A stretch of DNA of 64,000 nucleotides from Pseudoalteromonas shioyasakiensis (GCF_024518675.1 NZ_JANIGL010000007.1:124001-188000), one strand, 5' to 3'. Numbered from the stretch's first letter, positions 36,479-45,538 are shown. Translations and numbers: made by a program. Notes: generated by a model not told the origin, from the sequence alone.

Positions 36479-38546
36479 AGCTTATCGCTAATTTGAATTG
36501 GGTTGGAGCGCCAGGATAAGCCCACAATGCGTTATAACTACTGGCTATATAGCTTTCGTCAAATATATTATCAACATTGAGTGACACCGCTGTGCGGTCA
36601 GTTGCTTGCCATTTAGCAAATAGACCCACTAACTGATAACTTGGTAAGCGGAACGTTAAATCAGCAGGGTCGCCAAGTCGGTCTGAAATGTATTGATAAT
36701 GTCCACCTACAGTGAGGTCTTGCTCAAAAACCCGTGTGTCATGCTTAAGTGATAACGATAAGTTGTTTTTCGGCACATTAACTAATGGGCTGCCCTTAGG
36801 AATTGGTACTAGCCAATCAACATTCACAACATCATTGGCTGTTTCGGCATTAACATAGGCATAAGAAATAGTGTACTCAGTAGCAGCACCTAAATTACCG
36901 GTTACATCAAGTTCTACACCACGGCTATTAGCTTCACCAACTGGCGCTGAATAACCCACATTTACAGGATCGGCCACCAGCATGTTACTTTTCGCCGCAT
37001 CAAACCAGACGAGCGTGCCTGTTACATCAGCAAAACTGAATTTCATACCCACTTCAAACGAGTCACTTTCTTCAAAGCCAAATGGTTCACTTTGGGCATC
37101 AGTGCCACTGAGTGGTAAAAAGCCTTCAGAGTAGCTGGCATAAAAGTTAATGGCTTCGTTCAGCTCATACACCATACCAAAGCGTGGGCTCACGCGGTTT
37201 TCTTTACTGCTTGATGCCACGCCTGATTTAGTTTCAAAAATATCTTGGCTTATTTCATCAAAACGCAAGCCCAGCATCACTTTAAATTGTTCTGTTATAT
37301 CAAGTTGATCTTGCAAGTAAATACCGTAAGCATTTTGCTGTTCGTTATTTTCGTATTGCATTGCTACTTCAGGACCTTGCTCAGTTCCGTAATCTGGCTC
37401 AAAAATATCAATTGTATAAGTATCATAGCCACCACGATAACGATACAGCCCAGTGCGTAGTTCATAATCATACGCATCAGCACCAATCAAAACATGATTA
37501 GTGATACCCGCTGCATCAAAGTGACCACTGAGCTCAAAACGTAAACTTACATCTTCAGATTCATAATCTCGATAGCGATGCTGGCGTGTTAAGGTATGAC
37601 CATCATCAAACAAAGATTGACGAGATGGTGACAGCTCAGCATCAGAAGAAAAACCATTTAACGTTGCTGTACGGTAGTTTGCACCCAGTAATAATGTCCA
37701 GTCACTACTAAAATCATAGTCATAGCTTAGCTGATGACCACGTGAATGAACCTTAGTAGGGCCATCGTTTGGGTTACCTAAGAAGCGGTTTTCAGGCACG
37801 GTTTCAAAATTATTATTTAATACCACAATACCGCGATCGTACATTTGCTGCTGATCAACATATTCAAACTCATAGGTCAGTGATGAATCATCGTTAATTT
37901 GGTAATAAAGCGAAGGTGTAATAACAAACTTATCATGGTGTACGTGATCTCTAAAGCTATCACTGTCTTGCCAAGCGCCATTAATTCTAAATGCTAAATC
38001 TTCCGTAATACCATTACTGTAATCAGCTTGAAGGCGTTTATGATTGTCACTACCAAGCTCTGCTTTTAACTGCCCTTGCTGATAAAACTGCGGCTTTTTT
38101 GTAATAATATTAATCGTACCGCCGGGCTCAGAGCGCCCATACAGAGCCGAGCCAGGCCCCTTGATCACCTCAATATACTCAATGTTTGATATATCTCTTG
38201 GGCCAGCAAAACCACGACCACCACTAAAACCGTTAATCAAATAACCCGATGGCATGTTTTCATTACCTGACAAACCACGAATCGAATAACTATCCCACAA
38301 ACCGCCACCATTGTTTTTGCGTGAAATACTGGCAGAAAAATCCAATGCTTCTCGAAATTTAGAAATACCATTATCAACAATAACGTCTTGACCTAATGTG
38401 GTGATCGATTGCGGTAATTCTTTTAACGGGATATCGCCGCGAAAAGCTTGTTTGTGTTCAATGGTAATGGTTTCTATATCTGACTCTGTCGCGACAGCTC
38501 CAAAAGATATTGCCGCAACGGCTAAAGATAATGCAGAGTATTTCAT
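36468..38546 (-). CDS. TonB-dependent siderophore-type receptor, probably zinc-regulated
   Basis: Outer-membrane receptor of about 692 residues. It has a signal peptide (about 1-20), a TonB-box-like ESDIETITI, a plug at about 40-150 (ELPQSITTLGQDVIVDN, YSIRGLSGNENMPSGYLING, IEYIEVIKGPGSALYGRSEP, GGTINIITKKP) of the ferric-siderophore (FhuA/FecA/PupB) type, and a barrel ending in FKLAISYDF. No His-rich loops are seen. Two Zur-like palindromes lie 39-79 bases upstream, so the cargo may be a zinc-chelator complex rather than iron. It overlaps a DUF1624 gene downstream. ATG 38546 is preferred over the TTG at 38567. Confidence 0.87.
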   Translation of the reverse strand: MKYSALSLAVAAISFGAVATESDIETITIEHKQAFRGDIPLKELPQSITTLGQDVIVDNGISKFREALDFSASISRKNNGGGLWDSYSIRGLSGNENMPSGYLINGFSGGRGFAGPRDISNIEYIEVIKGPGSALYGRSEPGGTINIITKKPQFYQQGQLKAELGSDNHKRLQADYSNGITEDLAFRINGAWQDSDSFRDHVHHDKFVITPSLYYQINDDSSLTYEFEYVDQQQMYDRGIVVLNNNFETVPENRFLGNPNDGPTKVHSRGHQLSYDYDFSSDWTLLLGANYRTATLNGFSSDAELSPSRQSLFDDGHTLTRQHRYRDYESEDVSLRFELSGHFDAAGITNHVLIGADAYDYELRTGLYRYRGGYDTYTIDIFEPDYGTEQGPEVAMQYENNEQQNAYGIYLQDQLDITEQFKVMLGLRFDEISQDIFETKSGVASSSKENRVSPRFGMVYELNEAINFYASYSEGFLPLSGTDAQSEPFGFEESDSFEVGMKFSFADVTGTLVWFDAAKSNMLVADPVNVGYSAPVGEANSRGVELDVTGNLGAATEYTISYAYVNAETANDVVNVDWLVPIPKGSPLVNVPKNNLSLSLKHDTRVFEQDLTVGGHYQYISDRLGDPADLTFRLPSYQLVGLFAKWQATDRTAVSLNVDNIFDESYIASSYNALWAYPGAPTQFKLAISYDF

Positions 38547-38582
38547 GGGTAATTGGTAACTTATCAAGATTGTGATTGCTTA

Positions 38583-38627
38583 TTGTTACAATATAACACA
38601 ACGCATTTTAACGTTATAGTATTACAA
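38583..38627. promoter_or_regulatory. Tandem Zur boxes before the siderophore-type receptor
   Basis: GTTACAATATAAC (38585-38597) and GTTATAGTATTAC (38613-38625) match the core of the Zur consensus GTTATANTATAAC; their centres are 28 bp apart. They lie just before the receptor start. Confidence 0.75.
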
Positions 38628-38792
38628 AATAGATTTTTGATATTTTTACAATAGTTTTTATCTTTATAGGCTCTTAAGATCATCCTAAGGTATGATCATC
38701 TCGATATAAATTAAGTGCGAGTTAAATTTGATTGAGCTCACCGCACTGATTGCCTACAATAGCGCATAATCAAATCAATGCAGATCACAATT

Positions 38793-39038
38793 ATGACTGA
38801 TACAAATAAACCCGAGTTACCAGACCAATTATCTATCAATCCACGCAGTAAGTTTTATGTTGAAGAAGTATTTGAACATGAAATTGGTGTAACCCTAAAC
38901 GGCAAAGAGCGCTTTGACGTTGAAGAATACTGCATCAGCGAAGGTTGGATCAAAGTAGCCGCACCAAAAGCGCTTGATCGCCGCGGCCAGCCATTACTTA
39001 TGAAAGTAAAAGGCACTGTCGACGTGTTTTATAAGTAA
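38793..39038 (+). CDS. DUF3297 family small protein
   Basis: An 81-residue cytoplasmic protein with the DUF3297 pattern (LPDQLSINPRSKFYVEEVFE, IGVTLNGKERFDVEEYCISE, GWIKVAAPKALDRRGQPLLM). The function is unknown; members are sometimes mislabelled as glutathione peroxidase. ATG 38793 fits the usual family start, although an upstream ATG at 38778 is in frame. Single gene facing the MerC gene, with a shared hairpin between. Confidence 0.82.
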   Translation: MTDTNKPELPDQLSINPRSKFYVEEVFEHEIGVTLNGKERFDVEEYCISEGWIKVAAPKALDRRGQPLLMKVKGTVDVFYK

Positions 39039-39061
39039 TAAAGCACTTAGTAAGATACGAC

Positions 39062-39083
39062 AACGCCGACTTAAATCGGCGTT
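39062..39083. terminator. Hairpin between convergent DUF3297 and merC genes
   Basis: AACGCCGA and TCGGCGTT around 6 bases. It lies between two convergent stops. T-tracts are short on both sides. Confidence 0.6.
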
Positions 39084-39102
39084 ACTATAAACTAAATTCA
39101 TT

Positions 39103-39528
39103 TCAATTTGCTTGCTCCGGGTTACTACCTGGGCATGGGCAGTCATCGCCTTTTGTAAAACACTGACGATAATTAAACCAATGCGCAACAGCAATGAACG
39201 CCGCACCTACAAGTGTAAATCCTTTCTCGCCCAACTCACCGAATAGCGCCTCACCCACTGCCACGGCAAGTACCATTAAAATAACGCCTACGAATCCTGA
39301 AACCATATAACGAAAGCGCTTATGCTTTTTACAACCCAAGCTCAATGCAAGCACACTGGTAGGAATAACAGCTGCTAATATCCACAAATGAAACTGTTCG
39401 TTATCTAGTTGTAGTGCTGCAAAACTAGGTAATAGTGTGAGTAAAATAGGGGTTGCAAAACAATGAACTGTACACATCATTGAAAGTCCTATCGCAAACT
39501 TATCCATTACACTTTGTGTTGATTTCAT
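39103..39528 (-). CDS. MerC-domain membrane protein
   Basis: A 141-residue protein with four membrane helices and the MerC motif MCTVHCFATPIL in the first helix (Cys19, His22, Cys23). Helices 2-4 are FHLWILAAVIPTSVLALSLG, YMVSGFVGVILMVLAVAVG and GFTLVGAAFIAVAHW. The C-terminus is Cys-rich (CFTKGDDCPCPG). MerC proteins were first known for mercury transport, but many sit in Zur regulons. Here the gene overlaps zur by 4 bases (ATGA-type), so a role in zinc handling is likely and mercury unlikely, as no other mer genes are seen. Confidence 0.85.
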   Translation of the reverse strand: MKSTQSVMDKFAIGLSMMCTVHCFATPILLTLLPSFAALQLDNEQFHLWILAAVIPTSVLALSLGCKKHKRFRYMVSGFVGVILMVLAVAVGEALFGELGEKGFTLVGAAFIAVAHWFNYRQCFTKGDDCPCPGSNPEQAN

Positions 39529-40025
39529 TCTAGCTTCCTCTTATTAACCTTGGGCAGTTTTGCTTTACACTGGCAGCACACACCCGAAATTTCTAACTGC
39601 GACTCGCCCGGTGAAAAGCCTAATATTTCTACCTGTTCGAACAAGGCTTTGATTTTGTCATTTGCATCATTCATCTCTATGACTTTGTTACATGATCCGC
39701 AAATCAAAAACATTGAAAGCTGATGTTGGCAGCCTTCACTTTTATGACTGCATGCCATAAATTTATTTTCTGATTTTAAGCGATGCACTAAATCTACCGA
39801 TTCAAGAAAGTCTAAAATTCGATAAACTGACATCGCTAAAATTGGCACATCCATCACTTTGTTAAACTGATCTGTTAGCTCGTATGCAGATAAAGGCTTT
39901 TTTGCTTTTAGTAATATTTCTAAAACTTGCTGACGTTTTTCAGTGAGTTTGCCACCTAAATTCGAGCACCTAACATCAGCATATCGAATAGCTTTTTTAA
40001 GCTGGTGTTGATTCACTCTAACCAC
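39525..40025 (-). CDS. zur: Fur-family zinc regulator Zur
   Basis: A 166-residue regulator. Its winged helix is at about 28-85 (LTEKRQQVLEILLKAKKPLS, AYELTDQFN, SVYRILDFLESVDLVHRL). The structural zinc site is formed by CGSCNKVIE and CCQCKAKLP (two CxxC). CSHKSEGCQHQLSMFLICG replaces the HHDH element of Fur and is typical of Zur. The spelling of the nearby operators (GTTATANTATAAC type) and the zinc genes around support Zur over Fur. Starts GTG 40025 or GTG 40016. First in an operon with the MerC gene and divergent from the zinc receptor. Confidence 0.88.
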   Translation of the reverse strand: MVRVNQHQLKKAIRYADVRCSNLGGKLTEKRQQVLEILLKAKKPLSAYELTDQFNKVMDVPILAMSVYRILDFLESVDLVHRLKSENKFMACSHKSEGCQHQLSMFLICGSCNKVIEMNDANDKIKALFEQVEILGFSPGESQLEISGVCCQCKAKLPKVNKRKLE

Positions 40026-40169
40026 ACTAACTCAGATTTATTTGGCTTGAGATTTGCCATTCCTTGCCCCTTTTCATGACTCCATTTAAATCAAGTTGTC
40101 TAGACTCGCACGGCAAATACAAACTAAATAACCAATAAAGTCTATTTGATAACATTTCTTAAATTACAC

Positions 40170-40214
40170 TTGATACAATATAACATTTCAAGCACAATTG
40201 ATACAGTATAACAT
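40170..40214. promoter_or_regulatory. Tandem Zur boxes before the zinc receptor
   Basis: GATACAATATAAC (40172-40184) and GATACAGTATAAC (40200-40212), centres 28 bp apart, the same spacing as before the other receptor. A further partial copy, TTGATAACATTTC, lies around 40146-40158. The boxes stand in the gap shared with zur and could also control zur. Confidence 0.82.
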
Positions 40215-40230
40215 CCAACAAGGTAGTCAA

Positions 40231-42627
40231 ATGAAACGAAGATCTCAATTAGCTGTGTTAATTGCAGCTTTATTACCAGCAAGTGTGCTTGCGCAAACCA
40301 TTGAAGGCGTTGTTTTAAACAGTCAAGGTAAAGCAGTTTCCAATGCTACAGTGGAAGTAGAAGGCTCAGATATAAAAGTGACCACAGATAAAAGCGGTAA
40401 ATTTGTTATAACCGACTTGCAAGATGGCTTAAAAGAACTTCATGTTGTTGCGTCTGGTTATGCTCACCTTCATCGCGATATTACTGTTAATAATACAAAC
40501 CAATCGGTGACTTTTAATTTAAAGCGTTCTCCGATAGAAGTAATCGATATTGAAGCAACGCCCATTCACATGTCGGCAATGGAATCAGCATCCCCGGTCA
40601 GTGTGTTATCCGGCGAACAGTTAAGACGACAACAAGCTGCAACACTTGGCGACAGCCTTGAAAAGCTACCAGGCGTTAATACTAACTTTCATGGCAAAGT
40701 TGCCAGTACCCCTATTATTCGTGGTTTAAGCGGCCCTCGTGTGCTTATCACGCAAAATGGTCTTGATGTTAGTGATGTTTCACGAGTAGGTCCTGATCAC
40801 TCGGTTGCATCAGAGTTTTCAACTGCACAGCAGATCGAAGTGTTGCGTGGTCCTGCAACCTTATTCTACGGCAGCGGTGCAATTGGCGGTGTTGTTAATG
40901 TTGTTGATAATCGAGTTCCTACAGATAGCACAACCCGCGGCGAGTGGAACCTAGAACACAATTCTGTTGATAATCAACAAGTGGCTTCGTTTAATGCCAC
41001 CACTGGCACAGATTCATTCGCCTTTTATGCCGATGCATTCTGGCGTGAATCAGACGACTATGAAACCCCAGTAGCCGCCGACATAGATCACGACGACCAC
41101 GAAGATCACAGTGGCGATTATACGGTTGAAAACAGCAGCGAAGAATCTGACGGCTTTACCGTTGGCGCAAGCTATTTAATGGACCAAGGCTTTGTTGGCA
41201 TAGCGATTGAGCAATTTAATCGTCAATACGGTATACCAGGTCACAGCCATGGCGGCGAAGAAGAGCATAGTGACGAAGAAGAGAGCGTATATGCCGATTT
41301 AGAACAAACCAAAATTCAACTACTCAGTGAATATAACTTAGACAATGCATGGTTGAATAAAATAAACACACGTATAGGCCACACTGAGTACGAACATGCT
41401 GAAATCGAAAGTGGCCTAGTTGGTACCACCTTCAAAAATGAAACCAATGAATTACGCGTTGACTTATTACATAACCAATTTAATGAATGGAACGGTGGTT
41501 TAAGTTTTCATTACAAAAATAGCGATGTTGAAGCACAAGGGGAGGAAGCATTCACACCGCCTTCACAAACACAAAGCTTTGCTGTTGCACTGATGGAAGA
41601 AAAGCACTTTGGTGACTTTTTAGTACAACTAGGTGGCCGTGTTGAACGTGTAACGATAAATGCCGATAACGTGTTACTACCAAGCATTGATGCTCACGCC
41701 CACGATGAAGACATTGAACATGACGACCACGAAGATCATGCTGACACTACTCGCGTATTTGACGTAGAGCATGAGTTCACCCCTGTTAGCTTATCAACAG
41801 GTGTTGTATGGGACTTTGCACCTAGCTATAACTTAGGGCTGTCAGTATCACGTTCAGAGCGCGCACCATCAGCCTCTGAGCTACTATCATTCGGCCCACA
41901 CATAGGCACTGGTAGCTACGAAGTTGGTGCGTTATTTGATATTCATGATGGTCATTTTGAACTCTCTGACCAAACTATTGATTTAGAAACAGCCAATAAC
42001 ATTGATTTAACCTTCCGTAAAACGCAAGGTGATATCGGCTTTATTTTTAATGCTTTCTACAATCAAGTAGATAACTATTATTACCAAATCGACACTGGTT
42101 TATATGCCGAGAGCGGCCACGACCACGGTGATGAAGATGGCCATGACCATGGCGATGAACACGACCATTCATCTGAATTACCGGTTTACTTATTCAAAAC
42201 AGATGACGTTATTTTACATGGCTTTGAAGCACAATTTGCTTGGCAGCTAAGCGATGAGTTTAAAGTTGATTTATTCTCAGATTACGTTCGCGCTCGCTTA
42301 AAAGACGGTGGTGATTTACCACGTACACCTCCACTTCGCTTTGGCACAGAGCTTAGCTATCAAACCAGCAACTTAAGTGCTCATCTGCATGTAACTCGCT
42401 ATCAAGAGCAAGACCGTACAGCCCCAGAAGAAACCGCTACAGACGGTTACACCATGGTTGATGCCAGTGTGTCATATGACTTATCAGTACTAAATCAAGA
42501 TCTTTCCCTGTACCTGCGAGGCACCAACCTAACAGACACAGAAGCACGCGTGCATAGTTCATTTTTAAAGAATATAGCGCCACGTCCAGGACGTAGTTTT
42601 GCGCTAGGTATTCGCGGTTATTTTTAA
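40231..42627 (+). CDS. Zinc-type TonB-dependent receptor (ZnuD-like, His/Asp-rich loops)
   Basis: About 798 residues: signal peptide (LAVLIAALLPASVLA), a carboxypeptidase-regulatory-like domain at about 20-90 (IEGVVLNSQGKAVSNATVEV), a TonB box candidate EVIDIEAT, a plug (ATLGDSLEKLPGVNTNFHGK, PIIRGLSGPRVLITQNGLD, IEVLRGPATLFYGSGAIGG) and a barrel ending ALGIRGYF. Four predicted extracellular stretches are rich in His and Asp (DIDHDDHEDHSGD; HSHGGEEEHSDEEE; AHAHDEDIEHDDHEDH; GHDHGDEDGHDHGDEHDH), as in ZnuD-type zinc receptors. Ribosome site AAGGTAG precedes ATG 40231; the frame upstream runs through the Zur box. It forms an operon with the AztD-like gene. Confidence 0.92.
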   Translation: MKRRSQLAVLIAALLPASVLAQTIEGVVLNSQGKAVSNATVEVEGSDIKVTTDKSGKFVITDLQDGLKELHVVASGYAHLHRDITVNNTNQSVTFNLKRSPIEVIDIEATPIHMSAMESASPVSVLSGEQLRRQQAATLGDSLEKLPGVNTNFHGKVASTPIIRGLSGPRVLITQNGLDVSDVSRVGPDHSVASEFSTAQQIEVLRGPATLFYGSGAIGGVVNVVDNRVPTDSTTRGEWNLEHNSVDNQQVASFNATTGTDSFAFYADAFWRESDDYETPVAADIDHDDHEDHSGDYTVENSSEESDGFTVGASYLMDQGFVGIAIEQFNRQYGIPGHSHGGEEEHSDEEESVYADLEQTKIQLLSEYNLDNAWLNKINTRIGHTEYEHAEIESGLVGTTFKNETNELRVDLLHNQFNEWNGGLSFHYKNSDVEAQGEEAFTPPSQTQSFAVALMEEKHFGDFLVQLGGRVERVTINADNVLLPSIDAHAHDEDIEHDDHEDHADTTRVFDVEHEFTPVSLSTGVVWDFAPSYNLGLSVSRSERAPSASELLSFGPHIGTGSYEVGALFDIHDGHFELSDQTIDLETANNIDLTFRKTQGDIGFIFNAFYNQVDNYYYQIDTGLYAESGHDHGDEDGHDHGDEHDHSSELPVYLFKTDDVILHGFEAQFAWQLSDEFKVDLFSDYVRARLKDGGDLPRTPPLRFGTELSYQTSNLSAHLHVTRYQEQDRTAPEETATDGYTMVDASVSYDLSVLNQDLSLYLRGTNLTDTEARVHSSFLKNIAPRPGRSFALGIRGYF

Positions 42628-42659
42628 GCGCAACAAAATTATAAATAAAGGAAATTAAC

Positions 42660-44072
42660 ATGACTAAATTATTCAAATTAAAACTTATTGCACTGGCAAT
42701 TAGCAGTACATTAATTACCGCCTGTGGCGATGCAGAAACCACTATTATTGAAAAAGATCCGATTGAAGTGCCTGATGACGGCCACGATCATGGTGATGGT
42801 GATGGTGACGACCATGATCACGGCGATGAATACACAATTGATTCATTAGGTAGACTTGCAGTACTTGCTGGCGACAGCAACACCGCGAGCTTCTTTGATT
42901 TAGACGATGATGCGCTTTTGAATACATTTACCCTAACCAATGATTCAAACACACTGTCGTCATCACCTGATTTTCGTTATGCAGTGATTGCTAGCCGCGC
43001 ACAAGATTACCTAGGTTTTATCGACAGTGGTTTATGGCGGGAAGACCACGGTGAGCATTTACATGACTACAAGCAAAGCCCTGCCGCAAGCAGCTTTGAG
43101 TTAACCAGCGGTAGCCGCCCAACGCACCTAGTAAAACACGATGGTAAATTAGCTATCTTTTACGATGGTGATGTTGATTCAGGCACGGTTGCATCTGTTG
43201 AAGTACTTACTGATAACGACATCACAAATGCAACGGCAGCGTTACCTGGCATCACTTACGATATCAATATGCACGGTGTTGCAGAGCCTCGCGGCGAGCA
43301 TTTACTATCAACCATTCGTCGTGATGATGCCGATAGCACATCTGTTGCGAAAGTTCTGCCTGATCAAGTAGGTGTTTATCATTTTCATGACGGCGAGTAC
43401 GAGCTTGAACAAACATTAGAACTTACCTGCCCAGATTTACACGGTGCAGCACAAAACCACGACTATGTTGCTTTTGGTTGTAGCGATGGCGTGCTTTTAG
43501 CCCACCAACATGATGACGAATACGAAGCTGAAAAAATAGCAAACATTGATGCCGTTGGTGACTTACGTATTGGTACTATATACGGCCATGAAGACAGCGA
43601 AACCTTTATTGGCGTAGCTTCTGGTCATGGCGGCGGCCCTGCAGTAATTGTAAGCATTAACCCTGCAGAAGCTGAAATGGAAGAACTAGAATGGCAACTT
43701 GCCGATGGCGCTAGTGCTGTATCTTACTCTTTCTCTGCACATGGCGAGCACTTTGTCGTACTTGATAGCCTTGGCTTTTTAAACGTGCTTGAAGCACATG
43801 ACCACGACGGCCACACCCACTGGGAACTTGCAGGCCAAGTTGATATCACTGAAGCAGACGTTACAACCATGCCTGAAAGTATGAGCTTCTCAATGACAGT
43901 GGCACAAAATGGTCAGTTTGCCTATATAGCCGACCCAATTGCCCAGCACATTGTAAAAGTACACCTTGAAGACTTAGAAATAGAAGGTGAACTAGAGCTC
44001 ACATTCCCACCAGCGGCAATCACTTGGTTAGGTATTGCAGAAGAGGAAGAGGAACACGACCACGAACACTAA
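42660..44072 (+). CDS. AztD-like periplasmic zinc-binding lipoprotein
   Basis: A 470-residue protein with a lipoprotein signal (LISSTLITAC; Cys near residue 22), a His/Asp-rich stretch (DDGHDHGDGDGDDHDHGDE) as metal collector, then a beta-propeller-like body with repeated strands and scattered His (PDFRYAVIASRAQDYLGF, GVYHFHDGEYELEQTL, LAHQHDDEYEAEKIAN, EAHDHDGHTHWELAG) and a tail EEEEEHDHEH. This matches the zinc chaperone AztD in layout. Ribosome site AAAGGAAA; 32 bases after the receptor stop, so co-transcribed and likely Zur-controlled. The last 230 bases occur again at 45199-45428. Confidence 0.85.
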   Translation: MTKLFKLKLIALAISSTLITACGDAETTIIEKDPIEVPDDGHDHGDGDGDDHDHGDEYTIDSLGRLAVLAGDSNTASFFDLDDDALLNTFTLTNDSNTLSSSPDFRYAVIASRAQDYLGFIDSGLWREDHGEHLHDYKQSPAASSFELTSGSRPTHLVKHDGKLAIFYDGDVDSGTVASVEVLTDNDITNATAALPGITYDINMHGVAEPRGEHLLSTIRRDDADSTSVAKVLPDQVGVYHFHDGEYELEQTLELTCPDLHGAAQNHDYVAFGCSDGVLLAHQHDDEYEAEKIANIDAVGDLRIGTIYGHEDSETFIGVASGHGGGPAVIVSINPAEAEMEELEWQLADGASAVSYSFSAHGEHFVVLDSLGFLNVLEAHDHDGHTHWELAGQVDITEADVTTMPESMSFSMTVAQNGQFAYIADPIAQHIVKVHLEDLEIEGELELTFPPAAITWLGIAEEEEEHDHEH

Positions 44073-44109
44073 GTTCTATTAGTCACGCCATACTACACAT
44101 GAAGAAAAA

Positions 44110-44138
44110 AGGTTGGTACAAATGTACCAATCTTTTTT
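44110..44138. terminator. Terminator after the AztD-like gene
   Basis: GGTTGGTACA AA TGTACCAATC with A-run before and T-run after, 38 bases downstream of the stop; it can work in both directions and also faces the TonB-domain lipoprotein gene. Confidence 0.82.
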
Positions 44139-44187
44139 ATTTTCTATAGAAAATAAAGGTTGCCTCTCTTTATAAAAATACCAAAAT

Positions 44188-45099
44188 TTAAAGTTCTTTT
44201 ATTTTAACTTGGTCTTTTCTGTTTAATGCCCAATCAATGAGAACCTTAAAGTTCTCCCCATTCTTTACATCACCATTTTCATCAAACGAAACTCGATAAC
44301 GCCATGTGCTGATTGCGTTTATTCCCACTTCCTCAAAATACCCCTCAGGAGATGACTCTAATACTTTGATATTTATAGGCTCACCAATATGGTTTATATC
44401 ATACTGTGCAACTACCCAACCATCTAGCCCGTGTCGGGCAGCGCTTGAAGGATACCTAGGCTCTATTATTACTTTTCTTATAGGCTTAATATTGCTGCTT
44501 GCAGCTTGTTTTGGGTTTAGGTATTGCGCTGTTAAGTTCTCAACCTCACTCGTTGAGATATCATCACCTTTGTAATCATTTAAAAGGTCGGTTAAATAAT
44601 TTTTACTTCGCTCAGAATAAACATTTACCATTGCAAGTAGTTCATTATTTGATTGATTTGTATAGGCAAGATAAGAACTCACCTTCTCTTTAAACACATC
44701 ATAGTTTTTAAGCTGTAAAAGTACGTTAAGCTCTAATAACAGCGCCCTCTTATACTCATTGGCATTTAATTCGTTACTGTTAATAGCCTTTTCTATATAC
44801 GCAAGTGCATGCTCATAATCAAACTTATGCACTAAGTTTTGCGCAATAGTCTGGTCTATAATGGCCTGATCATAACCATCAAGCCCATCTAGTTCTTTTA
44901 GAATATGTAGGTTTTCAAAGCCGCTTTCCACGTACTTAAAAAGTGTCTGAGTCGCTTTAGCGCCTAATTTTTGCTCTTTAAGCTGTTTATGGCAATCATA
45001 TGTAAGTGGCTGACAGGTTTGTGCAGAGTCGTAAGAGGTAGATTCACAGCCAAATAAAAAGCCTGTAAGAATAATAATATTAAGAGAAACCTTATTCAT
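44188..45099 (-). CDS. Lipoprotein with TPR-like region and TonB C-terminal domain
   Basis: A 303-residue protein. The N-terminus is a lipoprotein signal (IIILTGFLFGC, Cys18) instead of the usual TonB membrane anchor. Residues about 40-190 are helical and TPR-like (EHALAYIEKAINSNELNANE). Residues about 205-295 are a TonB C-terminal domain (IIEPRYPSSAARHGLDGWVV, INIKVLESSPEGYFEEVGIN, AISTWRYRV). Without a membrane helix it probably cannot be driven by ExbBD. It lies between the AztD-like gene and a second copy of that gene's 3' end, in a more AT-rich stretch, and so looks inserted. The role is unknown. Confidence 0.78.
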   Translation of the reverse strand: MNKVSLNIIILTGFLFGCESTSYDSAQTCQPLTYDCHKQLKEQKLGAKATQTLFKYVESGFENLHILKELDGLDGYDQAIIDQTIAQNLVHKFDYEHALAYIEKAINSNELNANEYKRALLLELNVLLQLKNYDVFKEKVSSYLAYTNQSNNELLAMVNVYSERSKNYLTDLLNDYKGDDISTSEVENLTAQYLNPKQAASSNIKPIRKVIIEPRYPSSAARHGLDGWVVAQYDINHIGEPINIKVLESSPEGYFEEVGINAISTWRYRVSFDENGDVKNGENFKVLIDWALNRKDQVKIKEL

Positions 45100-45198
45100 T
45101 TTATAAATCCTTTAGTATGCTCATTAGGTCCAACAATAGGAGTGTAAACTTTTCCCACAGAAAGTAAAATCTTTGTTAACTTTAACGGTGAAAATACA

Positions 45199-45428
45199 AT
45201 ATCACTGAAGCAGACGTTACAACCATGCCTGAAGGTATGAGCTTCTCAATGACAGTGGCACAAAATGGTCAGTTTGCTTATGTAGCCGACCCAATTGCCC
45301 AGCACATTGTAAAAGTACACCTTGAAGACTTAGAAATTGAAGGTGAACTAGAGCTAACATTCCCACCAGCGGCAATCACTTGGTTAGGTATTGCAGAAGA
45401 GGAAGAGGAACACGACCACGAACATTAA
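45199..45428 (+). pseudogene. Duplicated 3' end of the AztD-like gene
   Basis: These 230 bases repeat 43843-44072 with six base differences, four of them synonymous in the reading frame (the other two give Ser to Gly and Ile to Val). They encode the last ~75 residues of the AztD-like protein, including EEEEEHDHEH. There is no signal peptide or convincing ribosome site, so it is not expected to make a working protein. The copy, not the full gene, sits directly before the strong terminator at 45481-45514. Confidence 0.85.
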
Positions 45429-45476
45429 ACTCGTATCGTGTTTAACCGTTAACGTTTTGGGCTAACGCCACAAAAT

Positions 45477-45522
45477 AAAAAACCCCGTAATTAGCTTAAC
45501 TAATTACGGGGTTTTTTATTTT
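45477..45522. terminator. Strong bidirectional terminator
   Basis: CCCCGTAATTAG / CTAATTACGGGG stem with a 5-base loop and A/T runs of six on both sides, between the AztD 3' copy and the DEAD-box gene. Confidence 0.92.
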
Positions 45523-45538
45523 GTTTTAATTGACTGAA

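Noticed and set aside
39103-39528. Mercury-resistance gene merC
   Set aside because: The motif is there but no merR, merT, merP or merA; it overlaps zur, so a zinc role is more likely.
42745-42927. His-rich open frame on the minus strand
   Set aside because: Antisense of the His/Asp repeat codons of the AztD-like gene; a shadow.
45225-45428. Open frame of 67 codons as an independent small gene
   Set aside because: It is the duplicated end of the AztD-like gene, with no ribosome site or signal peptide.
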